64,000 bases of DNA from Lunularia cruciata (taxonomy: Eukaryota > Streptophyta > Marchantiopsida > Lunulariales > Lunulariaceae): NCBI GenBank assembly GCA_948567375.1, contig OX419761.1, positions 19,532,501-19,596,500 on the forward strand, read 5' to 3'. Below are positions 23,112 to 34,489 of the stretch, in pieces. Position 1 is the stretch's first letter; the number at the start of each line of letters is the position of its first letter. Both the position numbers and the translations under genes were made by a program. The notes beneath the pieces are model-generated. The model was not told the origin of the DNA. It did not search any database and worked only from the letters and a program-made list of their open reading frames with translations.

Positions 23112-24454
23112 GGGTTATTGTCACACCATTTGTAACATCATACCTAGATTGCTGAAACTTTGGAGTAGTAGTGTTGGTAGTCAAAAGTATCTTGGCAGTT
23201 ACTCATAGACTACTTGTTGATGGTCAGATTTCATGTTTAGAGTATTGATTACATGGTAAGGCCTACCATCGCTTGCACCATTTGCATTGTCAGATATGCC
23301 ATTAGTGGGACTATTAGGGTTGGAGACCTAGGTGGAGACCAAGAGGTATAGTTTCTAAGTGTAGCTCTAGAGAGCTCACTTCTTTTATATTGAGCCTTTG
23401 AGTTCTTGGCTATGGTGGACAAAGGCCCGCAAGCATCACCTGGAGTCTCTTAGCTAGAGTGGGTATGGCTTGATTGTAATCAATGCCCAATTGTTGGCAA
23501 ACTGTTGAGTGATAGATTAAGTATTGATCTGATTTAGTGTGAATCAAGTTGAGAACTAACTAGTTACATTAGAGAAGTGAGGTCAAGGAGAAATTGGGTG
23601 CAAGAATTAAGGATGTTGGTGATATCTCCAATCCTTGTTGATTATAGGTAGCTTGATCAAGATTCAAATTTTCATTCAAAGTGATTGTGTGCAGAAATTG
23701 GGTGCAAGAACTAAGGGTGTTGGTGGTATCTCCAAGCCTTGCTAATTGTTGGTAGCTCAATTGGGGTTCATATTTTCCTTGAGAGTGATTGTGTGCAAAA
23801 GCTCTTTTAAATTGATGCAAATTTGGCAGTGAGGTAGATGGTGTGTGGAAATGCTCAGCAAATTTCCCTAAGGAGAGAGTCAATTTCAAGCAATGGTGTT
23901 TATTTTGAGCTCAAGAGATGAAAGCAAGACCAATTTGGTGCAAATTGAGCTCAAAAGGCAAAATTGAAGGTAACTCATTCCCACGAATTAGAGATTTGAA
24001 GATCCTCATCTTTTCAATTTGGCTCAAGTTAGAGGAGCTTGGCCAGAATTGGAGGAAGTTCACCAGATTTGGAGAAGGTTTGAAGTGGCAAGAAGAAAGG
24101 TCTTATTTGTCTGAATTTTAGCATTTTGAAGTAAGGTTGTGGGCTATGAGAGGCTACAAAGGCCAGTTTGCTATCATGAAGCTAGCTATTTTAAGGTAGT
24201 TTTTGGTCATTGTTTGGCAAAACTTGCTAGATTGGGCACGATAGGGTTTGAACCCTAGATCTTTGGTTGTTAGACTGATTCCCTAGCCAACTAGTCCACC
24301 TTCACTTGTTGTCCTAATGATTGTTCCACTAACATCCATACATATGTAGCTTTGGTTAGGAGAGACAGTTTGATCCCATTCTTGGTGATCCTGATAGCTT
24401 AAGAAGTAGATAACTCCTATCATGTCAAATGCCAAATGGTTGCAAAGTCAATCT
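23112..24454 (+). repeat. 5' LTR of family-B element (5' edge truncated)
   Basis: Matches the 3' LTR (40600-41027) and, in reverse complement, the LTR at 1150-3330. The first about 110 bp of the LTR (present at 40492-40600) are missing here. It includes a minus-strand tRNA-like A/B-box pair (24244-24298). A weak primer-binding-site match (tggttgcaaag) lies at 24438-24448, just before the nested element, so the LTR proper probably ends near 24435. Confidence 0.5.
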
Positions 24455-25140
24455 TGTGAACCGACCTGTCTCTCACTCAAGATGAACCTTTAATGGCTAT
24501 TATAGTAGCGCACCATGGACTAAGAAGGCAAAGAACCCCAACTCCATCATACTACTCCAAGGCTAACACTCCAAAACTCAAACCATTGCTCACTAGAGAA
24601 CTCAATGAGAGAGAGATAGTTGCAAATGAAAGGATGATCAGTACTTCCTCCCCCTAGTTTATATACTTGTGAAATAGTTACGCACCAAATTTACTAATTA
24701 CTAGAGTAACTCAAGTTACTAGACTAAAAGTCAAACAAAGTCACAAAGCTAAAAGAATATCCATACTCATGGGAATATTCTCCTAAGCATGTGGTCTTAT
24801 CTTGACCCAACCATTGAGTCAAAGATTCCTTCACATGGTCTCCTTGGACTATAGAAGAATCCAAAATAAAAAAATTTTGGTTCCAAGAGTTCTCAACTCT
24901 TTCCTCAAAGTCAAACACCTAGGAATAATATCAAGTCAATACACTAGAATCCAAATAATAGTGCTCATCTCTTTTACTTCTTCTAAAGTAAGACCTCTTC
25001 TATCTTAGCTATGAATAACTTTAGCTAATCATGACTAAGGTAGAACTATTCTTTATCTCTATATAAATAGCATCTCTCAAGTACTTGTAATACCAAACTA
25101 AATATCACAATACCACACACATGCACAAATGGGTGTTACA
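24455..25140 (-). repeat. 3' LTR of family-D element (LTR family A)
   Basis: A 686-bp segment starting TGTAACACCC on minus, directly after the polypurine tract (cttggggtaaa, complement of 25141-25151), and ending ggttcaca next to family-B sequence. Confidence 0.5.
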
Positions 25141-25159
25141 TTTACCCCAAGATTAAGTT

Positions 25160-26240
25160 TCCACTATGTCCTCAAAGTGAAGTTCTCTCTACCTTCTATC
25201 ATACATCTTCATAGTTAATCCTATCAAAGTTTCTTTCTCTCACACCTTCTCCACTATGAAAGGTCCAAAGTACTTAGGCAAAAACTTCTTTTTTACTCTC
25301 TTGAATCAAATAGAATCAAAAAAAATTACCCAATCACCTTCTTTGAAAGGCTCCACCTTCTTCTTTCCTTACTTCTTGTCACATCTTTTTTTTTTCCTTT
25401 GTGCTTGCTTGACTTGAACCATAGTAACTACTCTTGCCTCTTCTAATTCCATGAGTTGATCCTTCCTTGACTTCTTCAATCTCCTATGAATGCTTTGGAA
25501 GGTAGGAAGATCAAAGTGAACAGATAAAGTAGACTCAATACCATATACCAATTGAAATGGAGAATATCCGGTGGGAGTCTTCATGGTTGTCTTCTACTCC
25601 TACAAAACTGCATGAATCCTCTTGTCCCAATGATGTTTAGCCCCTTCCATTTTTGCATCTTTGGCCAACATCATGCACAAGGTCTGATTGGTTCTCTCTA
25701 CCAAGCCATTGGAATTTGGCTTATAGGATGTAGTTACTCTATGTGCGATAAAGAAATATCATAGCATAGCTATAGTAATTCTTCTTGTAAACTCTCTTCC
25801 TCTATCAAAAACCAACTCCAAAGGGTGCCTAAACCTAATGATAATGCATTCATAAAGAAATCTCCCACCTTCATATTCATTCTTGTCCCTCAATGGTCTA
25901 GCCTCAACCCACTTGGTAAGATAATCAATAATTACCACAATATACCAATTGTCTCTTGAGGTTCTATCGAGAGGACCTCCAAAATCAATTCTTTACTTCT
26001 CAAAAGGTCCTAACAATAGAATTGATCTAAGAGGTGGAGTGAAAGAAGACTTTCTAGAAAAAGCTTGACAAATATGACAAGTTTTGCAATAATCAAGACA
26101 ATCCTTGAAAATCCCCCTCCAATGGTAACTTGCATCTAGAATTTTGAAAGTAGTCACCTTTCTTGCAAAGTGTCCTCCACACACTAAATGCAATGAAATT
26201 CCTTTATGAGTAAGATAGACTCTTCCTTACCCACTACTCT
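25160..26240 (-). pseudogene. Integrase of family-D gypsy element
   Basis: The zinc-binding HHCC region is at 26240-25993: LHLVCGGHFARKV, then DYCKTCHICQ. The catalytic core follows with IDFGGPLDRTSRDNWYIVV (first Asp), LVFDRGREF (second Asp) and NGLVERTNQT (Glu). Then come MKTPTGYSPFQLVYG (about 25584) and a basic C-terminus. Integrase would insert the cDNA into the host genome. At least four stops or frameshifts separate these blocks. No chromodomain was seen before the LTR. Confidence 0.5.
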
Positions 26241-26349
26241 TTGAATTAGACCATCTGCTCCTTGGTGAAAGAGAATATCCTCCACCATTGTGTAAGGTCT
26301 AGAACTTGCTGCAAGGACCTTCCTCTTCCTAGCATGCATCCTTTTTGGA

Positions 26350-26880
26350 TAGTTAACCTCTTGTAACAAAGTCCCCAATCTCCTTGTACTCCATTGGAAC
26401 CTCTTGAGTGATTGAGATTGTCATGAGCTCCTCATCTGAGAAGGAATCATCCATTGGCTCATCTCCATCACGATCATAGGCCCTAGATAAAAAATTAGCA
26501 TTTGCATGTTTCTTCCCTGGTCTATCCTCAATGGTGTAATCATACTTAGACAAGAGTATCATCCACCTTGTTAGCCTCCTTTTTATATTAGGCTTGTTGA
26601 AGATTTACTTCAAAGCATTGTGATCTGTGACAATGGTGATTTTCCCTCCAATCAATTAGTGTCTTAACTTCTTTAGACCAAAGATTACTGCCAACCCTTC
26701 TCCCTCTATAATAGAGTAGTTCTTGTCTGTGAAACAATTTGCTTACTAGCAAAAGCTATTGGATGATCATGCACATCTTGGTCTAATTGACTAAGAGTGC
26801 ATCCTATAGCAATATTGGAAGCATTAGTGTAGAGGATGACAGGCTCACTTCAATCAAGTTTAGCAAGGATTGGAGCTACA
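26350..26880 (-). pseudogene. RNase H of family-D gypsy element
   Basis: The C-terminal block MILLSKYDYTIEDRPGKKHA followed by NANFLSRAYDRDGD (26562-26470) is typical of gypsy RNase H ends. Upstream blocks (complement of about 26880-26600) are broken by stops. It would degrade the RNA strand during cDNA synthesis. Confidence 0.5.
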
Positions 26881-27640
26881 ACAAGGGATTGCTTGAGTTC
26901 CTCAAAAGGTTTGAGAGCCTTCTTGTCCTCCAAATCACCATGTATTCTACACCTTTCTTCATGTAGATTATCAATGCATAAGCCTTGTTGGAAACTGAGA
27001 AAATGAACCTCCTATAGTACATAACCATCGCAAGAATTGGCATAACTTTGTCAAGCTTGAAGGGAATGAAAGGTCTAAGATTTTCCTCATCTTCAATTGG
27101 TATTCCATCCTTGGAGATGATGTGCCCCAAAAGAAGACCTTCTTCACAACCAAAAATGCACTTCTTTGGGTTAAGTAATGCATTTTCTTCATCCAAGCAT
27201 TGCAAGACCTTGATTAGGTGCTCAAAGTGCTTGTCCTTGCTCCCATAGACACAATAGTTATCAATGAATTCTCTCACAAATTTCCCAATGAAAGGTTCAA
27301 ACACCTTGTTCATGAATCATTAGAATGTGGCTAGAGCATTGCAAAGCCCAAAAGGCATGACCTTGAAAGCATTAGTCCCCCAAGGTGTGATGAATGTGGT
27401 GAGTAGTTAATGCTTTGGTGCAATCTTGATTTGGTTATACAATTATAAAAATCTTCAAAACTATATCTTTCATGACCTACAACCTCCTCCAAGATCTCAT
27501 CAATGAATAAAAAAGTGTAATAGTCCTTCTTAGTAAAAACATTGAACTTCTTGAAGTCCACACATACCCAAATCTTGCCATTCTTTTTCTTTACAATCAT
27601 AATTGGAGACACTAGTTCTAAATTATCCATTGCAAAGATA
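26876..27640 (-). pseudogene. Reverse transcriptase of family-D gypsy element
   Basis: The N-terminal block LELVSPIMIVKKKNGKIWVC, then VDFKKFNVFTKKDYY (27630-27331), leads to a YSFEDFYN block holding the first catalytic Asp. After a frameshift, 27313-26876 reads MNKVFEPFIGKFVREFIDN, then YCVYGSKDKHFEHLIKVL and the LLGHIISKDGI block. The catalytic pair is FIDN rather than the usual F/YxDD, so the second aspartate of the active site is lost. Not functional as read. Confidence 0.5.
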
Positions 27641-28440
27641 ATCCAGCCTCCTTGAGCTTATCAATCTCCTCCTTTACAACCAAAGATATTGGTGGACTAA
27701 TGCAATGTTGCTTTTGGCGGACTGGTCTTTCATGTGACTCCATCTCAGTCTTGTGCTCCTCCAAGGTGACTTCCTTTAGATCCTTGGAATTGAAAGTAAA
27801 TACATGGATCAACTTACGGAAAATCTTTTCAAATCTTATCTTCTCCTCCTTGGTAACATTTGGACCATACTTGAGGGTAGATAACCTCCTCTCTATCTCC
27901 TCAAGTGTCAATGATGATTTATTTGGGTCCTTCAAAACCTCTGGCTTAGATGCAAAATCCATAGCACACAAGGAATACACATCTGAATCAGATTTAGATT
28001 CATTCTCCTCCATGGAGATCTCCTTCTCCATGCTTGTGTCCACACTTGAAGCTCCTTCTCCCCAATCTGATCCCCAATAATCAAAAGATGGTGTATTTGA
28101 ATGTGAAGTGTTGGTGGTGTTAGTGATTGGAACTATGGCTCTATGGTTTGATGGCCTGATCCTCAAGTATCCTTTGTGCTATCAATCAGTTATGTGTGCT
28201 ACTCTCAAACATGGCCTCCTAAGAAGCAAATCATAGCTTGAATCCTTCAATACTTGGAAAGTCATGAGATTTTGAACCCCCATAATTGAAACTACCAACT
28301 TATCCATCACCCTTATTGGTCAGACTTGTTGTTTTTTTGCCATGCTCACCTCTTCATTGACCTTTTTGATATGGAATTCACTACTGATCCTTCATCAACC
28401 AATGCATCCTTGATGTTGTGACGATTCACTCTCACATCAA
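27618..28440 (-). pseudogene. Protease and protease-RT linker of family-D element
   Basis: Around 28440-28200 the minus strand reads NRHNIKDALVDEGSVVN. This fits a retropepsin active site (usual DTG/DSG) with the triplet changed to DEG. It is followed by SYDLLLRRPCLRV (usual D.ILGRPWL). ORF 28166-27618 continues with EEIERRLSTLKYGPNVTKEE and ends at the RT N-terminus (RQKQHCISPPISLVVKEEID). Confidence 0.5.
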
Positions 28441-28499
28441 TCTTGGAGGCATATTTACAAGCCTCCTATGATGTTGGTTTGGCATCCATCACCCCATTG

Positions 28500-29250
28500 A
28501 CAATGGAGCTTTTGCCTTCTTCTTCTTCTTGCTCCTTGTAGAAATCAAATCACCTCTAAGAGTCTTTCTCAAGGTAGGGTTCAAAACAGTAAGTTGACTC
28601 ACTATGATGTTAGTCTTATGATTACCAACATCCTCCAATACATTGTAGTTCCATTGTTACTTTGAGATCAAGAAGTCCTCCATCCCTAACTTCTTCCTTG
28701 GAGTCTTTGTTGTTGATGAAGTTGAGGTGAAAGTGCTCCTAGTAAACAAAGGAGTATCCTTGCTAGGAGTAAATTCTTGAGAAGAGTGTACATCCTCTGC
28801 AAAACAAGTTCTCTTCTTCTCTTGTGCCAAAAGCTCCAAATTAAGACCCTTGGAGTTTGAGCACTCTCACTTCTCATACTTGCTCTCAACCACATCTATG
28901 GATGCTATCCTCTTACATTTGTTTGGATCAGGAGCCACTTGGATTTTACTACCTCCCTCTTTCCCTCTATTAGCTCCCTCATAACCCCTTCCTCCAATGT
29001 AAGTGGAATTTGGGCAATTCCTTTGGATGTGGTCTCTTCCTCCATAACTGGAACAATTTCTATCATCAAGATTGTAGGCTTGTTTCCCTCCTCTATATGG
29101 ATAGCTTCCATAACTCCCAGGCCTTCTCTTTACATTTAGATTAACCTCTCTCTTCTCTCATAGTTGCACCACATTGATCTTGAGATTTGCAAGTTGTTCT
29201 ATGATAATTTGAAGTGGATCTTTTGGTAGAGGTGCAAGAACTAGAGCAAC
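28500..29250 (-). pseudogene. Nucleocapsid region of family-D element with a zinc knuckle
   Basis: The complement of 29014-29056 reads NCSSYGGRDHIQRNC, a CX2CX4HX4C retroviral knuckle whose second cysteine has become tyrosine. The flanking frame is Gly/Arg-rich (GGRGYEGANRGKEGGSK). Zinc knuckles of gag bind element RNA. Short ORFs at 28657-29111 are off-frame pieces. Confidence 0.5.
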
Positions 29251-29950
29251 TACTACTTGTGGTGCAACCATTGCCACCAAAGTATCATAATTTTCACCAT
29301 ATGGTATCCTTGAGGAGGATACACTAATTTTTTCACCACCAAATCACTCTCATTGCCTTCCAAACTCTCCTCCATATGAATTGCAATCTTGATAGCTTCA
29401 ACCTTGGAAGAAAGTTTCTCATATCTCAGCTTTATTCTTATTTGTGGTCTCAACACTCTCAACAAATTTAGTAGGCATGGCTCTTATGCCAATCATAGTA
29501 GTCTCCACATCATCTCCACCTTTCATCAACAAAATTTGGGCTTTAACTTCTCCACTCTTTCTACATAGACTCTCACTTTCTCTCCATCTCCTTGTTTGAG
29601 AAAGGTAACCTCACTCATCAATCTCTCATGACTCTCATCTAGAAGAAAAGTCTCAATGAGTGCTTAAGTGAAACTCTCCCAAGACTCTTCTTGCACATCT
29701 CTCCTCTCTCTCTTTTGGTATTTCGACTCATACCATGTAAGTGTTGCATCCTTCAAAATTTTTGGTAATAGTGAGGCCCACTCATGCTTCCCCTCTCATG
29801 TTTCCTATGCAAGCTCTCTTGAAGTCTCTCAAAGGCATCCACATCTTTTCCATCCTTGCCAAAGAAACCAGAAGTTTCCCCATCTTAACCCCTCACTATC
29901 TTCTTTTCTGTCTCAATTTTTTTCTTTTCTCTCACTTTATAACTAATAGT
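29250..29950 (-). pseudogene. Gag capsid region of family-D element
   Basis: The minus strand reads LPKILKDATLTWYESKYQKR, then SWESFT..LIETFLLDESHE, and VYVERVEKL. A frameshift precedes LLRVLRPQIRIKLRYEKL and VEAIKIAIHMEE (29465-29253). The W..F...F spacing and the L.P.I....... L...EAI ending are those of the retrotransposon gag domain. Several stops. Confidence 0.5.
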
Positions 29951-30114
29951 GTATGTAGATGATTTACACCATTTGATAATAATTCACCTGAGGGAATAAA
30001 ATTTTTTAGGTTTCTCCAAGATTTCTATAGTAACATCAAATCCAAGAGTTCATATTAATCAATATTAACCTTCAAGGATAGTTTATCTATAAGTTGAAAG
30101 ATTATCTCCATCAC

Positions 30115-30800
30115 TTAATCTTGAGAACTAGCTGATAGAGGTTGAATTATTTCTGTAGTTGTGCAAAGACTCTCTCCAAGATCTTTCACCAAAGTCTCCA
30201 AAAGTGCTTTTACTCTACTACACTCATGTCCTTTTGGAAGTCTTTCCATTCCACAAACCTCACACAACTCCTTGGTCTTAGATCTTCTCCCTCCCAATCT
30301 TGGTGAAGAAGGTCAAACATGCAAACCCAAGTCAAGGAAGCCTCTTCTTTCCCTCAATATCTTGCTTTCAAAGGTCAATGGACATGAACTTGCCTTGTGC
30401 TTTTTCTCTCTACATAAAAAGCACTTAGACTCACTCTTTCCTCAAAATGGTGTAGGTTTTTGGATCCTCTCAACACTCTCTTCAAATTCTATTCTAAACT
30501 CTCTTTTCCTCAAATCCATACTTAAAATCACCTCAGACCCTTAGGGAACCTTACATAGCCTTAACTTCCACTCTTGGTGAACTTCTATGTTCCCAAGATG
30601 AGTCTAAACACTCCAACCCTAAACCCTGAACATGCTTTTTGTTGCTCTCACACTCTTCATGCATGAAATCTCCTTAATGCACTCAAAGACATCATAATTA
30701 ACTATAGGATATACAAATGTATCCAAGTTCTCTAACATAAGTTCAATCCTCTCTTCCCCTAATTTTCTCTCAAACTGAGCTCTCATAACCTTTATCTGTC
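30115..30800 (-). pseudogene. Upstream ORF of family-D element with two zinc fingers
   Basis: The N-terminal block MRAQFERKLGEERIELML, then ENLDTFVYPIVNYDVFECI, is followed by a frame-broken middle. Near 30430-30370 is a perfect CCHC knuckle (CFLCREKKHKASSC). A second Cys/His cluster, ELCEVCGMERLPKGHECSRV, follows at about 30260, with an end rich in acidic and Ser residues. Related pieces occur at 41590-42090 (plus) and 22835-23005 (plus). It lies 5' of the ordinary gag of family D. It could be an extra gag-like gene or the gag of an older fused element; the function is unknown. Confidence 0.5.
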
Positions 30801-31606
30801 TAATATAGAATTGTATGCGGTGTCATACTTTTCTTTTCTCTCTTTGGGAACACACAAGGTGCCTAGTTGTGGAGATTGCAGATTAGAGGCTGCAGGTAAA
30901 CCTATAACTACTTGTCTGAACATACATGTTACCCAACCATTAGAAGCCTCTACTCTTGTAACTAGTATTCTTGCTATTGAGTAGGGTAGTGAAGGGAAAC
31001 CTAACCAATCATCACAACACGCACTCTTGGTCTACTAGTCATCACTTCCACATTACCAAGGAGAAATACACCACATCCCTAAAAGGGAAGAACCTAAGTG
31101 CAAAGCACGCTCACCAATCCAAACCAATTGGGCAAACAAATAGGCATGCAAGCACAGAGAGGATCCAATCACAAGAATATGATAACAACTTTCTATGCTT
31201 TTGTCAGAAAAGAGCTTCAGAGTCTTCTTGCTCTATCATCAAGCTAATTTCAACATGTACTCCAAGTCTCCTCCAATCTGTACTTTGATTTCAACAATTT
31301 CCTACTCCATGTGGGGATTTCCTATATCTTCTTGATGGGAAAACTCTATGTAGCTTATATGAACATAATTTTTTTTAATAACTTAGATTTGAGTGTTCTA
31401 AACTTCAATAAAAAGCTTGTAAGATAAGCTTTCCAATGACATAAAATAGGCCCCAATTAGATCACTAAAGCTCCCTTGACAAGCTCTCAAATGTGGCCAG
31501 GTTTTTGCAACTTTCACCCTAATTTCAAAATCCCTATTTTAGGGTTTGCTCCTGGTTCTTGGTAAATTTTCCCCAAATTTCTGATTCATAAGTACACTGT
31601 AAATTC
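30801..31606 (-). other. 5' leader of family-D element
   Basis: No coding sense. The complement of about 31180-30980 resembles the family-B leader (shared cttgtgattggatcc and gtgatgact blocks, then a ...gtgcgtgttg-type block). No primer-binding site is recognisable next to the truncated LTR at 31607. Confidence 0.5.
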
Positions 31607-32219
31607 CATCATACTCTTCTAATGCTAACACTCCAAGACTCAAACCATTGTTCACTAGAGCACTCAATGAGAGAGAGTTATTGCAAATGAAAGGATGATT
31701 AGTACATTCTCACTCCTAATTTATATACTTGTGAAATTAGTTGCATACCAAAGTTACTAATTACTAGAGTTACTAAAGTTACTAGGCTAAAAGTCAAATA
31801 AAGTCAAAAAGCTAAAGGAATACCCATACTCATGGGAATATCCTCCCAAGCATATGGTCTTATCTTGACTCAACCACTAAATCCAAGATTCCATCACATG
31901 GGCTTTCCTTGGACTATACAAGAATCCAAAACAAAAAAATTGTGGGTCCAAGAGTTCTCAACTCTTTCCTCAAAGTCAAACACCTAGGAATAATACCAAG
32001 TCAATACACTAGAATTCAAAATAGTGGTGCTCATCTTTTCTACTTCCTCTAAAGTAAGATCTCTTCTATCTTAGCTATGAATAACTTTAGCTAATCATGA
32101 CTAAAGTAGAACCATCCTTTATTTATATATAAATAAAGGATGGTTGTACTTGGTCTCAAGTACTTGTAATACCAAACTAAATATCACAATACCACACACA
32201 TGCACAAATAAGTGTTATA
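31607..32219 (-). repeat. 5' LTR of family-D element, U5 end missing
   Basis: Collinear with the 3' LTR from TGTTATAA-side position 32219 down to ttccatcatactc at 31607. The remaining about 150 bp, up to the expected GGCTCACA end, are absent, so the LTR/leader junction and primer site were deleted. It contains a small local inverted repeat at 32115-32150 (taaaggatgg) that the other copies lack. Confidence 0.5.
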
Positions 32220-32707
32220 ATTCAATGTTGAGATGGGGGGCTTTCATTTAGATTTTTTGTGATTGGATCCCCTCCATTCTCTATTTCCTATTTGTACAAC
32301 ATGTTTGTGTGAGGTGCCTTGACTTTAGAGCACTAGTGCTCTGGTGTGCTCTTGATAGTGAAGCTAGAGTGATGACTAGTTAGACTATTTATATTTCTCT
32401 TTGATGAAACAAGAAGTGATAACCTATAGACCGTGAGAGTGCATGTTGGATGGTAGGTTATATGTTTCCCTTTCCCTTAGTATAATTATTGTAGTTAGAG
32501 CTACATTGGTGGTTGATGTTTTGTTGGTATGTTGGCACTTGGTGGTGATTCTTGGTGGGGTACTTGCGGTGGTTGCGGTTGCGGTTTGCAATTTATGGTT
32601 ACTTTGTCACTAAAAATTTCTTTGGGGATTCTTGAGGAGATAGTGATGTAGTAGGCAATGGGTTTAATTAGAGTGGTGCTTGGTATTAGCATGTATCTTA
32701 GGTCCCA
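32220..32707 (+). other. Leader of family-B element
   Basis: Untranslated region between the nested insertion and gag. It matches 668-1140 in reverse complement (ttgtgattgga, tgtgtgaggtgc, ggtttggtgtgctctt-type blocks, cctatagaccgtgagagtgc). No ORF of note. Confidence 0.5.
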
Positions 32708-33590
32708 ATGGAGGAGGAGATTGACTCTAAGTTGGAGTTTGACACAAGAGTTGATTCAATTGATAATGCACTGGGTGTGTTCGCATCATTTTTGTGGGAC
32801 ATGGATGAGATTTATGGAGCCTCTAAAGACCCTAGGTGTTACCATTAATTTGGATGACCTCATCTAGGAGTTTGATAATTTTTGTGATCTGCATCAAATG
32901 CACAACTTGACTTTTTTCACACCCTTAATGGCATGGAAACTATTGTTTTAGCACTTAGAGGGTCTACCAATGGACAACTATCATGACTTTAAGAGAGCTC
33001 ACTTGGAGGAGATTGAGTTATGGAGATAGTATTGGTCTTTGAACTATATCTCCATCACTTTAGGCTTGGTTTCTAGAGGTAGATCAACATTACTCATGAG
33101 TTCTAACTCTATTAGCATTGGTGGATCTCTTGGAGATGGTGTTACTATGAGTGGAGGTACTACTACAAGAGGTGGTGTAGAATTAGAGTGTAATCCTATC
33201 ATGGAGTTTTTCCAATGGTTGAGGTATAACTACCAAGGAGTGTGGATTGACAAGCTGAGGAGCTTGCAAGAGTTCTAGCAAAAGGCTAGAAAGAGCCTAC
33301 GTGAAGCATACACTTGTATAAGATGGCTGATCGATTTTACTCAAGGAGTTATTGAGACCCATGCAATCAAATTTTGGTATGGTATATTAGACAAGGAGTT
33401 GCAACATAGAGTCCATGATGCTACATTATTATAGGTTACTTTGCCTACTTTGGTTATGGTCTTTGGTTTGGTTGAGCATATTGAGCTCAACATGGTGGAG
33501 GAGAGAGTGATTACATCTAGATTTGGTAGAGAGGCCTCATCCATAGCTACTACTTCTTCTAGAGTGCACCACACCATGTTGGTTTGAGAA
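32708..33590 (+). pseudogene. Gag of family-B element
   Basis: The ATG at 32708 opens MEEEIDSKLEFDTRVDSI, which matches the minus-strand copy at the window start. Further blocks are LWDMDEIY, RAHLEEIELWR, ISITLGLVSRGRS (33039), NPIMEFFQWLRYNYQGVWID and REAYTCIRWLIDFTQGVI, then HAIKFWYGILDKELQHRVHD. The last resembles the C-terminal helix of retrotransposon gag. The frame is broken several times. It would form the virus-like particle. Confidence 0.5.
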
Positions 33591-33689
33591 TAGGATGGAC
33601 AACCCAGATCCTATGGAGCGAGTGTAGGGCTTAGAGTAGCTAGATCCTTACCTTCATTTTTGGGTTAGCAATAACCAATGAGTGGTAGT

Positions 33690-33830
33690 GTTGCTTGTTG
33701 GACTTGTGGTGGACCTCACTACAACTCAATGCAACGGACTTGATACCTCTAGTGTATCATAGCCAACACAAAGATAATGTGAGCATTACCACAAATTTGG
33801 TCACACTAGTGATCAATGCTTTGACCTACA
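33690..33830 (+). pseudogene. Two zinc knuckles of family-B nucleocapsid
   Basis: The first knuckle reads CWTCGGPHYNSMQ (33695 on), with its last cysteine lost. The second reads CEHYHKFGHTSDQCF (33778-33819), with its second cysteine changed to tyrosine. Both derive from the gag CX2CX4HX4C pattern. A coiled segment, QIEQLEQRLASMAIA, follows at about 33970. Confidence 0.5.
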
Positions 33831-34489
33831 CCCGGAGTTACAATGTGGAAGGGCTGCTATGGTAGGTAGTAAAGGAGCTCCAAGTCATGGATGATGAGGT
33901 GGTAGAAGATGATCCACACCTAGTAGGGGTGGATTACCTACCCTTACTCCTAATACAACTATGGCTACTCAAATTGAGCAATTGGAGCAAAGATTAGCTA
34001 GTATGGCCATAGCTTAGGGGAGGTCCAATTCAGGTTTTGAGACTTCCACCTCATATGTTGGTGATAGAGACATCTTGGACTTCATGTGCAGAGCAACATA
34101 GGTGGATGTATCTGCTATAATGACTAGGAGTGTAGTACGTGCTCTAGAACCTAGAGGATCTATGGAGTTGGATCCATAGAGAGGAGAGATTGGTATATTA
34201 GTCAGACTTCTCTAGTTTTTTACACTATAAGACATTATAGATGACATCCATGGCTCCTAAACATCCTAGTGTAGGTGTGGCAGGTGGTGATGGAATGCAT
34301 GATAGACTACCTACTAGTCAATCACTTACTACTACACCAATTGAGTCTAGCTCAATGTTGAGGCCGGCTCAGTTGATTATGCGCTTTCCATTATTTTAAG
34401 TCAATGACATGTTTACATTGGGAGTTGATCCAACCATAGTGTTTTGGTTGGCTGCCATGCTTTGTGAGAGTAGGGATGATGTGGTTCCT

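Larger units (their letters stand above)
24455..32219 (-). mobile_element. Complete but decayed Ty3/gypsy element (family D), bounded by family-A LTRs, nested in family B
   Basis: On the minus strand: 5' LTR 32219-31607 (its U5 end is missing), leader, an upstream zinc-finger ORF (30800-30115), gag (29950-29250), zinc knuckle (29056-29014), protease (about 28440-28200), RT (27640-26880), RNase H (26880-26350), integrase (26240-25160), polypurine tract (25151-25141), 3' LTR 25140-24455. The 4-bp flanks atct and attc align to the same site of the uninterrupted family-B copy at 1150, which proves nesting. The leader (about 31200-30800) resembles the family-B leader, so the two families are related or have recombined. 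Confidence 0.5.
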
